Below are positions 21,742 to 32,556 of a stretch of DNA of 64,000 bases, one piece after another. Positions within the stretch are counted from its first letter, which is position 1, and each line of letters begins with the position of its first letter. The translations under genes were made by a program, and so were the position numbers. This stretch comes from Xenorhabdus japonica (lineage in GTDB: Bacteria > Pseudomonadota > Gammaproteobacteria > Enterobacterales > Enterobacteriaceae), in assembly GCF_900115195.1 (NCBI RefSeq), contig NZ_FOVO01000013.1:1-64000 (forward strand), given 5' to 3'. The notes beneath the pieces are model-generated. The model had not been told where the DNA came from and searched no databases. It worked only from the letters and a program-made list of their open reading frames with translations.

Positions 21742-22623
21742 TTAACTACCCTTGTGGCGGCTTAAACGCCATTGCAATGTACTTTTGACAATCAGAGTAA
21801 TAATCGCCATCACCGCCAATAAGGCCGCTGCCGTAAACGCGCCGACCGTGTTGTAATCTTGATACAACAGATCAACCTGCAAAGGTAGAGTATAGGTTTC
21901 ACCGCGAATTGCTCCCGACACCACAGACACAGCACCAAATTCCCCAATCGCCCGGGCATTAGTCAAAACAATGCCATATAATAATGCCCAGCGAATATTT
22001 GGTAATGTCACGCGCCAGAACATCTTCCAACCCGATGCTCCCAATAATATGGCGGCTTCATCTCCTTGGTTGCCTTGACTTAACATCACCGGCACCAATT
22101 CACGAACAACAAACGGAAACGTTACAAATACCGTCACCAGCACCATACCAGGCCATGAAAACATCAATTGAATGTCATAACCCCCTAGCCAACTACCTAA
22201 CCAACCCTTGTCACCATAAAACAGAAGATAAAGTAGCCCCGCCACAACTGGCGAAACTGCAAACGGAATATCAATGAATGTCAGCAATAACTGCCTACCG
22301 GGGAATTGGAAACGTGTCACCAGCCATGCCGTCGTAACCCCGAAGACCAAATTGAGGGGAACGGTGATAAGCGCAATTATCACTGTCAACCAGATAGCAT
22401 GCAGCATATCGGGATCGAAAAGGTTCTGGGCAACCATATCGATTCCTTTGGAAAAAGCGGTCAAGAAAATCCATGCTATCGGTATGACCAACAGCAGAAC
22501 CGAAAAAAGTACGCCAGTGCCGATCAGTAACCACTTCCCCCAATTGATGGAGGGACGTTGTGCCTCTGTGTATTCAGAAACCGATTGCTCAGAAACAGAA
22601 TGTTCGTAAAATCCAGTCATCAA
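21742..22623 (-). CDS. cysW: Sulfate/thiosulfate ABC transporter permease CysW
   Basis: One of two membrane subunits of the importer. The 293-residue protein has about six membrane segments and the permease EAA loop at DEAAILLGASGWKMFWRVTLP (around residues 188-207), plus the family motif NARAIGEFGAVSVVSG. An ATGA overlap of four bases with cysT shows translational coupling. Confidence 0.96.
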   Translation of the reverse strand: MMTGFYEHSVSEQSVSEYTEAQRPSINWGKWLLIGTGVLFSVLLLVIPIAWIFLTAFSKGIDMVAQNLFDPDMLHAIWLTVIIALITVPLNLVFGVTTAWLVTRFQFPGRQLLLTFIDIPFAVSPVVAGLLYLLFYGDKGWLGSWLGGYDIQLMFSWPGMVLVTVFVTFPFVVRELVPVMLSQGNQGDEAAILLGASGWKMFWRVTLPNIRWALLYGIVLTNARAIGEFGAVSVVSGAIRGETYTLPLQVDLLYQDYNTVGAFTAAALLAVMAIITLIVKSTLQWRLSRHKGS

Positions 22624-23450
22624 TGTCCTCCTATCCGTTTACCGAAGCGGCTTTGCAATATATTGACGCTAAACAACAATAGTAACGACGCGGCAAGGAT
22701 GACCGAAGCGATCGCACTGGCAGCCGGGTAATCAAATTCTTGTAGGCGGATAAAGATCATCAGAGAGGCGACTTCGGTTTGCCAGGCAATATTGCCCGCA
22801 ATGAAAATCACCGCACCAAATTCCCCTAAACTACGCGTAAAAGAGAGTACGGTTCCGGCAACCAATGCAGGTGAAACCTCAGGTAAAATAACCCGCTGAA
22901 AAGTTTGCCAACGGCTCGCTCCTAATGTCTGTGCCGCTTCCTCATATTCGGAGCCTAATTCTTCCAGAACAGGCTGAACAGTACGAACAACAAAAGGCAG
23001 GCTCGTAAATGCCATTGCAACCGCAATGCCCAGCCAAGTATTAGCAACTTTGATATCGAGGTTGCCAAGCCAGGCACCATACCATCCGGTCGCAGAAAAG
23101 AGTGTTGCTAGCGTTAAACCTGCTACGGCTGTCGGTAATGCAAATGGCAAATCCATCAAACCATCAAGTAAACTACGTCCCGGAAATTGATAGCGCGTTA
23201 ATATCCAAGCCAGCAACATGCCAAAAACCATATTAAACAAACTGGCAACTGCGGCGGCCAATAATGTCACTTTGTAAGCGGCAACAATCTGCGGGTTGAT
23301 GATAACCTGCCAATATTGCTCCCATGTCATATTGGAAAGCTGTACGACCAGAGCGCTTAATGGCAACAGCAGAATAAGACAGACATAAAATAAGCTATAG
23401 CCCAGACTCAGCCCAAATCCGGGCAAAACACGTTTGCTGAATACCGACAT
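22620..23450 (-). CDS. cysT: Sulfate/thiosulfate ABC transporter permease CysT (CysU)
   Basis: The second membrane subunit, 276 residues with six predicted membrane segments, for example LILLLPLSALVVQL near residue 26. The EAA loop is EEAAQTLGASRWQTFQRVIL and the following FTRSLGEFGAVIFIAGN is typical of CysT. Its first base overlaps the last base of the cysP stop codon. Confidence 0.96.
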   Translation of the reverse strand: MSVFSKRVLPGFGLSLGYSLFYVCLILLLPLSALVVQLSNMTWEQYWQVIINPQIVAAYKVTLLAAAVASLFNMVFGMLLAWILTRYQFPGRSLLDGLMDLPFALPTAVAGLTLATLFSATGWYGAWLGNLDIKVANTWLGIAVAMAFTSLPFVVRTVQPVLEELGSEYEEAAQTLGASRWQTFQRVILPEVSPALVAGTVLSFTRSLGEFGAVIFIAGNIAWQTEVASLMIFIRLQEFDYPAASAIASVILAASLLLLFSVNILQSRFGKRIGGH

Positions 23451-24487
23451 TATTTACACCCTTCTATCAATAACTGATCGAGCGTGCCACCAGTATTGAA
23501 GTGAGTTTTCATCACTTGAGGCCAATTACCGAATTGGTCTTCAAGGCGAAACAGTTTGGTTGCAGGAAAACGGGATTGCTGTTCTTTCATAACATTTTGA
23601 TCAATCACACGATAATTAAAGCTGGCGATAATTTGCTGGGCAGCCGGACGATACAGATAATTTAAATACGCTTTGGCAGCCGCTTCAGTACCATTCTTCT
23701 GGACATTTTTATCTACCCAGGTCACCGGAAACTCAGCCAGAATATTCACCGGAGGCACAATGACTTGGTAATTATCTTCACCATACTGTTTACGAATATT
23801 GTTGACCTCAGATTCAAAGCTAATCAGCACATCCCCTATTTCCCGCTCGATAAAGGAAGTTGTTGCCCCACGACCTCCGGTATCAAACACTTCCACATTT
23901 TGTAAAAAACTCAGCATTAGTTGGCGAACTTTAGCGGGATCATGCGGATTTTTTTGCTGAAAAGCCCCCCATGCAGCCAGATAGGTATAGCGTCCATTAC
24001 CTGAGGTTTTGGGGTTTGGGAAAATGAACTTCACATCATTTCGTACTAAATCTTCCCAAGTCTGGATATGTTTGGGGTTATCTTTGCGTACCAGAAAAGC
24101 CATTGTGGAATAATAAGGGGAGCTATTATTCGGCAAACGCTGCTGCCAGTTGGCGGGAATGAGATTGCTGTGATCGTGCAAAACCTGAACATCTGTGACT
24201 TGGTTATAAGTAACAACATCAGCCCGCAATCCATGCAGAATAGTTAATGCCTGTTTAGATGAACCGCCATGGGATTGTTTGATGGCCAATTTATCCTGTG
24301 GGTTCTGCGCATTCCATTGCTTTTTGAATTCAGAATTCAAGCGAGAGAATAATTCTCGCCCAATGTCGTAAGAACTATTCAACAGCTCGACAGACAAGGT
24401 GCTGGAGCTATAAGCGTTGAGGCTGGCAAAAAGCAATAAGGTAGCTACTTTGCCCAATAGTTTATTTTTTATTGTTATTATTTTCAT
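23450..24487 (-). CDS. cysP: Thiosulfate/sulfate-binding periplasmic protein
   Basis: CysP delivers thiosulfate and sulfate to CysTWA. The 345-residue protein has a signal peptide ([20 protein letters not shown], cleavage near residue 28), followed by mature sequence [20 protein letters not shown]. The segments [47 protein letters not shown] and [20 protein letters not shown] are characteristic of CysP rather than Sbp. It is the first gene of the cysPTWA-cysM set; a CysB-dependent promoter would be expected in the 180 bases upstream, but I did not find a distinctive box. Confidence 0.95.
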   Translation of the reverse strand: MKIITIKNKLLGKVATLLLFASLNAYSSSTLSVELLNSSYDIGRELFSRLNSEFKKQWNAQNPQDKLAIKQSHGGSSKQALTILHGLRADVVTYNQVTDVQVLHDHSNLIPANWQQRLPNNSSPYYSTMAFLVRKDNPKHIQTWEDLVRNDVKFIFPNPKTSGNGRYTYLAAWGAFQQKNPHDPAKVRQLMLSFLQNVEVFDTGGRGATTSFIEREIGDVLISFESEVNNIRKQYGEDNYQVIVPPVNILAEFPVTWVDKNVQKNGTEAAAKAYLNYLYRPAAQQIIASFNYRVIDQNVMKEQQSRFPATKLFRLEDQFGNWPQVMKTHFNTGGTLDQLLIEGCK

Positions 24488-24667
24488 CCAACACCTTACT
24501 CGTCACGTTATTTGACAATCCTCTCTTTACTGTATCCAGAATCTTTATAACAAGGTAGTTTACTAGCCTATGTTTTATATACCGAATTTTTATGAGAAAT
24601 GATGAAAAGCAATAAGGTGTAGGAAAAGACTTTTTTACTTGATATCAAACCATTTTTTGGAATTTTA

Positions 24668-25324
24668 TCAAGATTTCCAAACAATACGTGAAACTTTCCA
24701 ATTCTTCAGAACATCATCAGAAGGCATTAATCCTTCAGGGCCATCCCAAATTCCGGTAAAAACATAGCTGACGTGCTGGCTTTGCGGAGCAGTACAAACA
24801 ACAGTAGGCTGTATAGTAAGATCATGGGATCGCTGACATTCCCCAAATGCCTTTTTATACAGATCAGAGAAAGGAATTCCTATTTTCGCCCCCCAAACTG
24901 TTTTAATCCCGTCATCCAATATATCAATACGATTAACTTTACCATCAACCAGACCGTGAAATTCCAATTTCACCTGACCATCTTTCATGCCCTGAACCAC
25001 ACTGACCAACTTACCATTTTGCATTTCCATGCCACTACGCAAACGGTATTTTCCCGCCAAACTTTGTTCGATCGCGGATTGAGTCATATCTGTTTGTTTA
25101 TTGATTTTCCCCATTCCTTGCTCAGAAACACTCAAGGAACTGCCAAACCAGTTAAAAGGCGATAAGGCAGTAGGCCATGATGCTCTTAATGTTCCAGCAC
25201 AGGCAGTTAACAACAAAGAACAGCCTACTAAGCTAGTAGCTACCATAATCTTTTTATATTTTAAATGACTATGTTTTAAATACTTATGCTTGGAACACTT
25301 AAATGCAAAAATTTTATTCATCAT
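24668..25324 (-). CDS. yfeY: YfeY-like (DUF1131) outer membrane lipoprotein
   Basis: A 218-residue lipoprotein with an unusually long basic N-terminus (KCSKHKYLKHSHLKYKK) ahead of the hydrophobic stretch and lipobox SLLLTACAG, so the lipidated cysteine is near residue 42. The C-terminal half (GKYRLRSGMEMQNGKLVSVV, WGAKIGIPFSDLYKKAFGEC, and SYVFTGIWDGPEGLMPSDDVL) is the DUF1131 domain of E. coli YfeY, a sigma-E regulated lipoprotein of unknown role. A TCTGA box on the minus strand at 25369-25373 might be the -10 of such a promoter, but the -35 match is weak. It occupies the YfeY place near cysP and ypeA. Confidence 0.88.
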   Translation of the reverse strand: MMNKIFAFKCSKHKYLKHSHLKYKKIMVATSLVGCSLLLTACAGTLRASWPTALSPFNWFGSSLSVSEQGMGKINKQTDMTQSAIEQSLAGKYRLRSGMEMQNGKLVSVVQGMKDGQVKLEFHGLVDGKVNRIDILDDGIKTVWGAKIGIPFSDLYKKAFGECQRSHDLTIQPTVVCTAPQSQHVSYVFTGIWDGPEGLMPSDDVLKNWKVSRIVWKS

Positions 25325-25595
25325 TGTTTTCTTACCTTTATCTCTATGGAACTCTGACTTGATGTCTATCAGACCACATTTTCAAAAAAACATTCAGTTG
25401 TGAATATACAACCGTTCATAAACAAACATACAATAAAAATGTTTAAAAAATATTATTTATTAAGCATTTAGCATCTATTTACAAAATAAACGGTATGCTT
25501 AAAAGGCATTAAGTTTCTATCTATTATCCACGATATATCTGAAACATTCTATTTTAACCGCCAATTATCTTAGTATATAACTCAGGAGAAAAATT

Positions 25596-25856
25596 ATGTT
25601 AGATTTTAATCATACAAAAAATATTGATTATCAGAATGAATCTAACTGGATTGTATTGAAAGGCACTTCTAAACAGAAATATCAATGCTATTTGATATGT
25701 AAGAATAAAGAAGAAGATATTAAAGTAATTCCTCACATCAACAAGGACAAGAAAAAAACTATAACTTTAGAAAATCGCCTTGTTGTAAAAAACAGATACA
25801 TGAGAAAACTGGTAAATTATATTAAGACCATAGCAAAAAAAATAATAGCCAAATAG
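25596..25856 (+). CDS. Hypothetical lysine-rich protein
   Basis: An 86-residue protein that I do not recognise. It is very basic (many Lys, ending KTIAKKIIAK), has one likely beta-rich half (NWIVLKGTSKQKYQCYLICK) and no signal peptide or membrane segment. A strong ribosome binding site (AGGAGAAAAATT) precedes the ATG, which supports it being a real gene. It is AT-rich, faces opposite to both neighbours yfeY and ypeA, and sits where E. coli carries yfeZ, so it is probably a lineage-specific acquisition. Confidence 0.6.
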   Translation: MLDFNHTKNIDYQNESNWIVLKGTSKQKYQCYLICKNKEEDIKVIPHINKDKKKTITLENRLVVKNRYMRKLVNYIKTIAKKIIAK

Positions 25857-25903
25857 CATAATACTATCCAGCCATCTCATGGTTTATATATTTAATAAAC
25901 AGT

Positions 25904-26326
25904 TCAATCGATAATCAGGCGCTTGCTAAACATCATATTTTCTTGGCCTAAATAATCATATTCCATCTTTTCACACATACAGATTGTTGCATCATTCTCT
26001 TCTGGAACCATAATCAAAATACTTGGACAACCTCTTGCCAATAATTTTTTTTCAAGGCGGGAAATCAGCGCATTAGCTATTCCCCTACCCCTGAACTCAG
26101 GATGAACTCCCAGATAATAGGCATGACCACGATGCCCATCATAACCGCCCATCACTGTACCAACTACTTCCCCCGCAACTTCAGCAACCAGAAATAAATC
26201 AGCATTATGGGTGAGTTTACGCTCAATATCTATTTCTGGATCATCATCAGAGTTAATCAAATCACAACGTTCCCAAAGTGTGATAACGGCTTCAAAATCG
26301 TCTTGCCGAAATACTCGAATTTCCAT
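25904..26326 (-). CDS. ypeA: GNAT family acetyltransferase YpeA
   Basis: A 140-residue N-acetyltransferase of the GCN5 family. Acetyl-CoA binding motif A is seen at [20 protein letters not shown] (residues 73-92), and the N-terminal [20 protein letters not shown] is typical of YpeA. The protein substrate is unknown. Its position next to hemF matches the E. coli ypeA locus, though amiA, which separates ypeA and hemF there, is absent. Confidence 0.9.
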   Translation of the reverse strand: MEIRVFRQDDFEAVITLWERCDLINSDDDPEIDIERKLTHNADLFLVAEVAGEVVGTVMGGYDGHRGHAYYLGVHPEFRGRGIANALISRLEKKLLARGCPSILIMVPEENDATICMCEKMEYDYLGQENMMFSKRLIID

Positions 26327-26395
26327 AGTTAGTAAGCCTATTTAATAAGCAATTGAATCAACGTTAATTATCACTGCTTTTATTTTGGAATCAAT

Positions 26396-27374
<979 letters not shown>

Positions 27375-27595
27375 CAATTAAAAACAGGAATATAAGGCAA
27401 TCTCTTTATTCCTGTTTTATACCTTGTTTTAAAAAAATAATTTTAAATTCCTAGCGTATTTATCATAACACTGATAAAAAAATTTATTATTTTTCATTAG
27501 CAATACCCTGCCATAAAAAATCAATACTCATACTAATGACTCTCCTATTAATTACAGCTAGTATTCAGATTCGGGCCCGAAAAAAAACACACACA

Positions 27596-27626
27596 ACATC
27601 TAAAGACAAAAAAGGGTATTATTATG
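27596..27626 (+). promoter_or_regulatory. Conserved leader of the protease paralogues (copy 1)
   Basis: ACATCTAAA followed by AAAAAGGGTATTATTATG precedes the first protease. Related leaders precede the second protease (28890-28916) and the propeptide-only gene (30222-30248), so the ribosome binding region was duplicated together with the genes. Confidence 0.55.
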
Positions 27627-28688
27627 AGCAATAATCAAACTAATATATATAGCTTAATTCCTCCATTTGTTTTAGAACATATCTCTGAAGATTGTGATAC
27701 ATGTACTAATCAATATGTATTAAAAACATTAGATCACGTTTATCAATTAATGCATGCTCCTGCTGAAGAAACTATATCTCAACAGGAAAACCTAGCAGGC
27801 AAAGATGATAAACTGCACCGTACTATCTATAATGCTAAAAATAAAGAGAAGTTTCCTGGGGAAGAATTATCTCGCAGTGAAGGAATGTCAGAAAGTTCAG
27901 ATGTTGCAGTTAATGAAGCATATGATTATCTTGGCAAGACTCATGAGTTCTATAAAACAGTTTTCGGTCGCAATTCTCTTGATAACAAAGGGATAAAGTT
28001 AATTGCTACAGTACACTATGGTACAAACTATCTGAATGCATTCTGGTCCAGAAAACAAATGGTATTTGGTGATGGTGATGGAAAATATTTCAATCGTTTT
28101 ACCTCTGCCATTGATATCATAGCCCATGAATTGACGCATGGTGTCATAGAAAGTGAAGCAGGACTGGATTATATCTATCAATCTGGTGCGTTGAATGAAT
28201 CTATCGCAGATGTATTTGGTATTATGGTTAAACAATATTTCAATAACCAAAAAGCCGATGAGTCAAATTGGTTATTAGGCGAAGGTTTATTAGGAGAAAA
28301 ATTTAATCCAGATAACAAACCCGATGTCGCTTTACGCACCTTTATTAAACCAGGAACAGCATTTTCTGGAGATAAACAAGTTGGTCATATGGATCAATAT
28401 GAAGAACTTCCTTTCATCATTGACAATGGAGGAGTTCACATATATTCAGGCATTCCCAACAGAGCATTTTATTTAGTAGCAATGGAATTAGGAGGCTATA
28501 CCTGGGAAAAAGCGGGTAAGATTTGGTATAAAGCATTATTGGATAATCGCCTGTCTTCAGATGCAGATTTTGAGGATTTCGCCAAACTAACCGTTGATAA
28601 TGCAGAGCATTTATTTGATAAAAAAACAGCAAACATTGTCAGTAACTGCTGGAAAGAAGTTGGCATTCTACTTTCCAAAAAAAATTAA
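27624..28688 (+). CDS. Protealysin-like M4 metalloprotease (PrtS-type), copy 1
   Basis: A 354-residue thermolysin-family zinc protease. The short N-terminal protealysin-type propeptide (residues 1 to about 68, with IPPFVLEHI and the helix YVLKTLDHVYQLM) has no signal peptide, as usual for this group. The catalytic part has HELTH (zinc ligands His168 and His172, Glu169 the base), the third ligand Glu192 in NESIAD, HYGTNYLNAFW for substrate binding, and His272 in GGVHIYSG. All catalytic residues are present. It resembles PrtS of Photorhabdus, a secreted protease reported to trigger melanization in insects. AAGGGTATTATT precedes the ATG. It is 67-70% alike in many stretches to the next gene; the exact figure was not calculated. 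Confidence 0.93.
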   Translation: MSNNQTNIYSLIPPFVLEHISEDCDTCTNQYVLKTLDHVYQLMHAPAEETISQQENLAGKDDKLHRTIYNAKNKEKFPGEELSRSEGMSESSDVAVNEAYDYLGKTHEFYKTVFGRNSLDNKGIKLIATVHYGTNYLNAFWSRKQMVFGDGDGKYFNRFTSAIDIIAHELTHGVIESEAGLDYIYQSGALNESIADVFGIMVKQYFNNQKADESNWLLGEGLLGEKFNPDNKPDVALRTFIKPGTAFSGDKQVGHMDQYEELPFIIDNGGVHIYSGIPNRAFYLVAMELGGYTWEKAGKIWYKALLDNRLSSDADFEDFAKLTVDNAEHLFDKKTANIVSNCWKEVGILLSKKN

Positions 28689-28913
28689 ATTAATTAAATA
28701 TCAATTAAAATTATTACCAGTAACATCAATATAATATTGAAAATAGATAATAAAGGGTTAAGGACAACCCTTTATTATCTTTATAAATTAACATATCAAA
28801 CCAAAAAAAATCACTCATTAGTAGCCAATTATACCATTTAGACTCATAATTAACATAGGCTACAATATATTTAACACCTAAATATTTATAACATCTAAAA
28901 TAAGGATATTATT

Positions 28914-29972
28914 ATGCGAAAAAATCAAGATAAACTAAACAAATCCGGTATCATTCCACCATATTTATTAGAATATGTTGTTAAAATCTGTGGTCAATTC
29001 GATAAAGCACATATATTAAAAACATTAGATCATGTTTACAATCTAATGAATAACCCTGTTGAAATAGATACTTTAGCTCATAGATATCAGCCAGGTGCTG
29101 ATAATAAATTAAATAGAACTATTTACAATGCTGAACATGATAATCAATATCCAGGAAAAATATTAATTTTACGCGAAGGCATGACTGTAATCGATGATAT
29201 TTCAGCCACTGAAGCTTATAATTATCTTGGTAAGACATATGAATTTTATAAGGAAATTTTTGGTCGTAATTCAATTAATAATCAAGGTATTAAATTAGTT
29301 GCCACTGTTCATTATCAGAAAAATTATATGAATGCATTTTGGGATAATAATCAAATGATCTTCGGTGATGGTTATGCTCCTTACTTTAATAATTTTACAT
29401 CGTGTATTGATATTACTGCACATGAATTAACCCACGGAGTAATTGAAAGTGAAGCAAATCTTGATTATGCCTATCAGTCAGGTGCATTAAACGAATCTAT
29501 CTCAGATGTATTCGGTATTATGGTGAAACAGTATGCTAATAACCAAAAAGTCAACGAATCTGATTGGTTGATAGGTCAAGGGATATTTGGTCCTGCACTC
29601 AACCCGGACAATGACCCTAATATTGCCTTGCGCTCATTCAAAAATCCTGGTGCAGCAAATCCAAAAGATAACCAAGTTGGTCATATGGACCAATATCAAG
29701 ATTTATCCGTCAGAGATGACAACGGGGGTGTCCACAAATATTCAGGCATTCCTAATAAGGCATTCTATTTATTGGCAATCACATTGGGAGGATATTCATG
29801 GGAGCAAGCCGGAAAAATTTGGTACAACACATTATTGGATAAACGTTTATCCCATAAAGCCAGTTTTAATGATTTTGCACAGCTAACCGTTGACAATGCT
29901 AATATATTATTTGATAAGAAAATTTCAAATATTGTGACTCATTCGTGGAATCAAGTCGGAATACTGCTTTAA
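28914..29972 (+). CDS. Protealysin-like M4 metalloprotease (PrtS-type), copy 2
   Basis: A tandem paralogue of the preceding gene, 352 residues. The propeptide has IIPPYLLEYVVKICGQFDKA and the helix HILKTLDHVYNLM. The active site is complete: HELTH (His170, Glu171, His174), Glu194 in NESISD, and His274 in GGVHKYSG. No signal peptide or C-terminal binding domain is seen. The two copies differ in surface loops and in the propeptide linker, which suggests old rather than recent duplication. A 225-base AT-rich spacer and its own leader (ATAAGGATATTATTATG) argue for separate or repeated control signals. Confidence 0.93.
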   Translation: MRKNQDKLNKSGIIPPYLLEYVVKICGQFDKAHILKTLDHVYNLMNNPVEIDTLAHRYQPGADNKLNRTIYNAEHDNQYPGKILILREGMTVIDDISATEAYNYLGKTYEFYKEIFGRNSINNQGIKLVATVHYQKNYMNAFWDNNQMIFGDGYAPYFNNFTSCIDITAHELTHGVIESEANLDYAYQSGALNESISDVFGIMVKQYANNQKVNESDWLIGQGIFGPALNPDNDPNIALRSFKNPGAANPKDNQVGHMDQYQDLSVRDDNGGVHKYSGIPNKAFYLLAITLGGYSWEQAGKIWYNTLLDKRLSHKASFNDFAQLTVDNANILFDKKISNIVTHSWNQVGILL

Positions 29973-30245
29973 TCATTAAAGACCAGGGAAGGTCTTGATT
30001 ATATTTAAATATCCTACACTTCCTCTACTCACGCCTACCGTCTGAACCAGATTTTTAATCTTTTTTAAACTTACAAATCATCAATAAAACACCATCCTCT
30101 ACTTAATTAAATCAATTATTTTACTACTTTAACTCATATCATAAAAATTTACATTTTTAGTAGTGACTAACATGGTTAATTTAGTTACCATTTAGGTTAA
30201 TCAAATATAAACCAACACGACAACATATACAAAAAAGGTATTATT

Positions 30246-30488
30246 ATGAGTAACAATAAATCTAGCAAACAAAATATAATCCCTCCTTATTTATTGGAAT
30301 ATATTGCAAAAACCTGTGATGATAATGATAAAGAAGGTATTTTGAATACATTAGAGCATGTTAATAAACTAATGGAAAAATCAATCTATGAAGCCTCCTC
30401 AGATCCTAAAGATGACCCTGTATTCTATAAAAATAGAAATATTCCTAAACCAGAAGGAAAAGGCAGCTATCAATTATCAGGAAAATAA
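30246..30488 (+). CDS. Free-standing protealysin propeptide-like protein
   Basis: An 80-residue protein that matches only the N-terminal propeptide of the two upstream proteases: NIIPPYLLEYIAKTCDDNDK and the helix GILNTLEHVNKLM align with residues 12-48 of copy 2, including the shared cysteine. The later part (YKNRNIPKPEGKGSYQLSGK) falls at the propeptide/enzyme junction. There is no HExxH or other catalytic sequence. It has the same leader (AAAAAAGGTATTATTATG). Propeptides of this family inhibit and help fold their enzymes, so this could be an inhibitor or folding helper acting in trans; a decayed third protease gene is the alternative. It is not similar to emfourin, the known inhibitor beside Serratia protealysin. 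Confidence 0.7.
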   Translation: MSNNKSSKQNIIPPYLLEYIAKTCDDNDKEGILNTLEHVNKLMEKSIYEASSDPKDDPVFYKNRNIPKPEGKGSYQLSGK

Positions 30489-30904
30489 ATTTGGGAAGGA
30501 GATTTTTTTAAAATAAATCTTATTTTAGAAAAGCATTTCATCATAGAAACAAGTAAGGATGCTAAAAAAGACTTGGTTGAAATGAAGTGAGATATAGCAT
30601 TACTCGTTGATTTATATGCCATTTAAGATATTCAATAATAAAAACACCCAAATTAATGCAATCAGACATACCATAAATTAATTGATGTTCTTGAAAAATC
30701 TTTTCAACTAATTAACTTTACTTTTAAAATTATTTTTAATGTTTATGATAGTCAAATTTTTTCTTAGAAAGAAGAAATCGAAAAATCACAAGGTTATGCT
30801 TTTTTATTTAAAAATAAAAAGTCATAAATTCACTCAATAATAAAGGGCTGAAATAGCCCTTTATTTCTGAAACAGCCCTTATTTATAGCAGGATTTTTAA
30901 ATAA
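30489..30904 (+). other. AT-rich region after the propeptide-like gene
   Basis: The frame of the propeptide-like gene stays open past its TAA for 33 codons (to TGA at 30588-30590) and then for 11 more (to TAA at 30624-30626). The encoded residues (starting IWEGDFFKINLILEKHFIIE) do not resemble the protease domain. The rest is very AT-rich with no gene found, and ends in the der terminator hairpin. Confidence 0.5.
30841..30863 (-). terminator. Terminator of der
   Basis: On the minus strand AAAGGGCT / AGCCCTTT is followed by ATTATTG. A second GGGCT repeat next to it may extend the hairpin. Confidence 0.65.
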
Positions 30905-32395
30905 TTAACGTTTTTTCAGATGTTCCATCAAGCGCTTACGTTTACGGAGCTGAGTTGCTGTTAATGTATTTTTCTTATCCGCATAAGGGTTGGCCCCTTC
31001 TTTAAATTGAATGCGGATAGGTGTTCCCATTACCTTCAAAGAACGGCGGAAATAATTCATCAGATAACGCTTATAAGAATCCGGTAAATTCGTCACCTGA
31101 TTACCATGGATAACCACGATAGGCGGGTTATATCCACCAGCATGAGCATATTTCATTTTCACTCTGCGACCGCGAATCATCGGTGGTTGATGATCATCTT
31201 CTGCCATGCGCATTATACGGGTCAATAAGGAAGTGTTAACGCGGCGGGTAGCGCTTTCATAAGCTTCCAGAATTGACTCAAATAAATTCCCAACACCGCT
31301 ACCATGTAGTGCAGAAATAAAGTGAACACGAGCAAAATCAACAAAGCCAAGACGTAGATCAAGCATATCTTTGACGTGATCTTTATCTTCCTGACTCATG
31401 CCATCCCATTTGTTTACAGCGATAACCAGAGAACGACCACTGTTAAGAATAAAACCAAGCAGAGAGAGATCTTGATCAGAAATGCCTTCACGAGCGTCCA
31501 CTACCAGCAATACAACATTGGCATCTTCAATCGCCTGAAGCGTTTTAATCACAGAGAATTTTTCAACTGTTTCAGTGACTTTCCCACGCTTACGAACGCC
31601 CGCTGTATCAATCAAAATATATTCACGGTCATCACGCTCCATGGGAATATAAATGCTGTCACGGGTTGTTCCCGGCATATCATAAACGATAACACGTTCT
31701 TCACCCAGAATACGGTTGGTTAATGTGGATTTACCCACATTAGGGCGGCCAACAATCGCAAGTTTCAAAGGCAAGGTTGTAGGATCAAATGCTTCCTCTT
31801 CTTCCTGTTCAGCAGAAATATCCAGCTCAGCTTGCTCCATTTCTGCCCAATAAGCTGCGTTAGCTTCTTCTTCAGTCAGTTCTACTTCTTCCGTGTCTTC
31901 TTTATCAGAAAACGGCAACAGCGCATGTTCAATCAGTTGTGTCACGCCACGACCATGAGAAGCAGCAATGGAATAAATATCCCCTAGCCCCAGTGAATAA
32001 AATTCAGCTACAGAGGTATCAATATCAATACCATCTGTTTTATTCGCCACCAGGAAAGTTGCTTTTTCACGGCTACGCAGGTGATTAGCAATCGCATGGT
32101 CAGCGGGCATCAGCCCCGATCGGGCGTCAACCATAAAGAGAACGATATCAGCCTCTTCTATGGCCATAAGAGATTGCGTAGCCATATGCGTTTCTACGCC
32201 ATCTTCTGTACCATCGATACCTCCCGTATCAATGATGATGAACTCCTGCCCTTCAACCTCTGCCCGTCCATACTTACGATCACGGGTTAAGCCAGGGAAG
32301 TCCGCTACCAGCGCATCTCTGGTTCGGGTTAATCGGTTAAATAAGGTGGATTTTCCAACATTGGGACGCCCAACCAGCGCAACGACAGGTATCAT
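30905..32395 (-). CDS. der: Ribosome-assembly GTPase Der (EngA)
   Basis: Der has two GTPase domains in one chain and is needed for 50S subunit assembly. The 496-residue protein shows [12 protein letters not shown] near residue 8 and [12 protein letters not shown] near residue 216. The corresponding switch regions are [12 protein letters not shown] / DTGGI and [12 protein letters not shown] / [10 protein letters not shown], with NKTD and NKWD specificity motifs. A KH-like C-terminal domain ends [18 protein letters not shown]. An acidic insertion ([14 protein letters not shown]) between the domains is usual. It follows bamB on the same strand across a terminator. Confidence 0.98.
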   Translation of the reverse strand: MIPVVALVGRPNVGKSTLFNRLTRTRDALVADFPGLTRDRKYGRAEVEGQEFIIIDTGGIDGTEDGVETHMATQSLMAIEEADIVLFMVDARSGLMPADHAIANHLRSREKATFLVANKTDGIDIDTSVAEFYSLGLGDIYSIAASHGRGVTQLIEHALLPFSDKEDTEEVELTEEEANAAYWAEMEQAELDISAEQEEEEAFDPTTLPLKLAIVGRPNVGKSTLTNRILGEERVIVYDMPGTTRDSIYIPMERDDREYILIDTAGVRKRGKVTETVEKFSVIKTLQAIEDANVVLLVVDAREGISDQDLSLLGFILNSGRSLVIAVNKWDGMSQEDKDHVKDMLDLRLGFVDFARVHFISALHGSGVGNLFESILEAYESATRRVNTSLLTRIMRMAEDDHQPPMIRGRRVKMKYAHAGGYNPPIVVIHGNQVTNLPDSYKRYLMNYFRRSLKVMGTPIRIQFKEGANPYADKKNTLTATQLRKRKRLMEHLKKR

Positions 32396-32495
32396 TTTTT
32401 TGATGCCTCATAACTAAATTTAAATCGATATCCTGCTGAAAGTGCCCTTTCAATGTTGTTCACCACAGCAAGATAAAAGATACTAAAAAGACGAA

Positions 32496-32523
32496 ACGGC
32501 CCCTGTTACTATTCAGGAGCCGT
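32496..32523 (-). terminator. Terminator after bamB
   Basis: On the minus strand ACGGCTCCTG / CAGGGGCCGT is followed by TTCGTCTTTTT, 34 bases after the bamB stop codon. Confidence 0.8.
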
Positions 32524-32556
32524 ATAATTTCGTGTTAATTAAAACACACTCTGGAA

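Noticed and set aside
24488-24667. A CysB box upstream of cysP
   Set aside because: Regulation by CysB is expected from the family, but no clear site could be told from the AT-rich background.
30246-30626. Emfourin-type protease inhibitor
   Set aside because: The sequence resembles the protease propeptide, not the emfourin fold, and the post-stop residues gave no match by eye.
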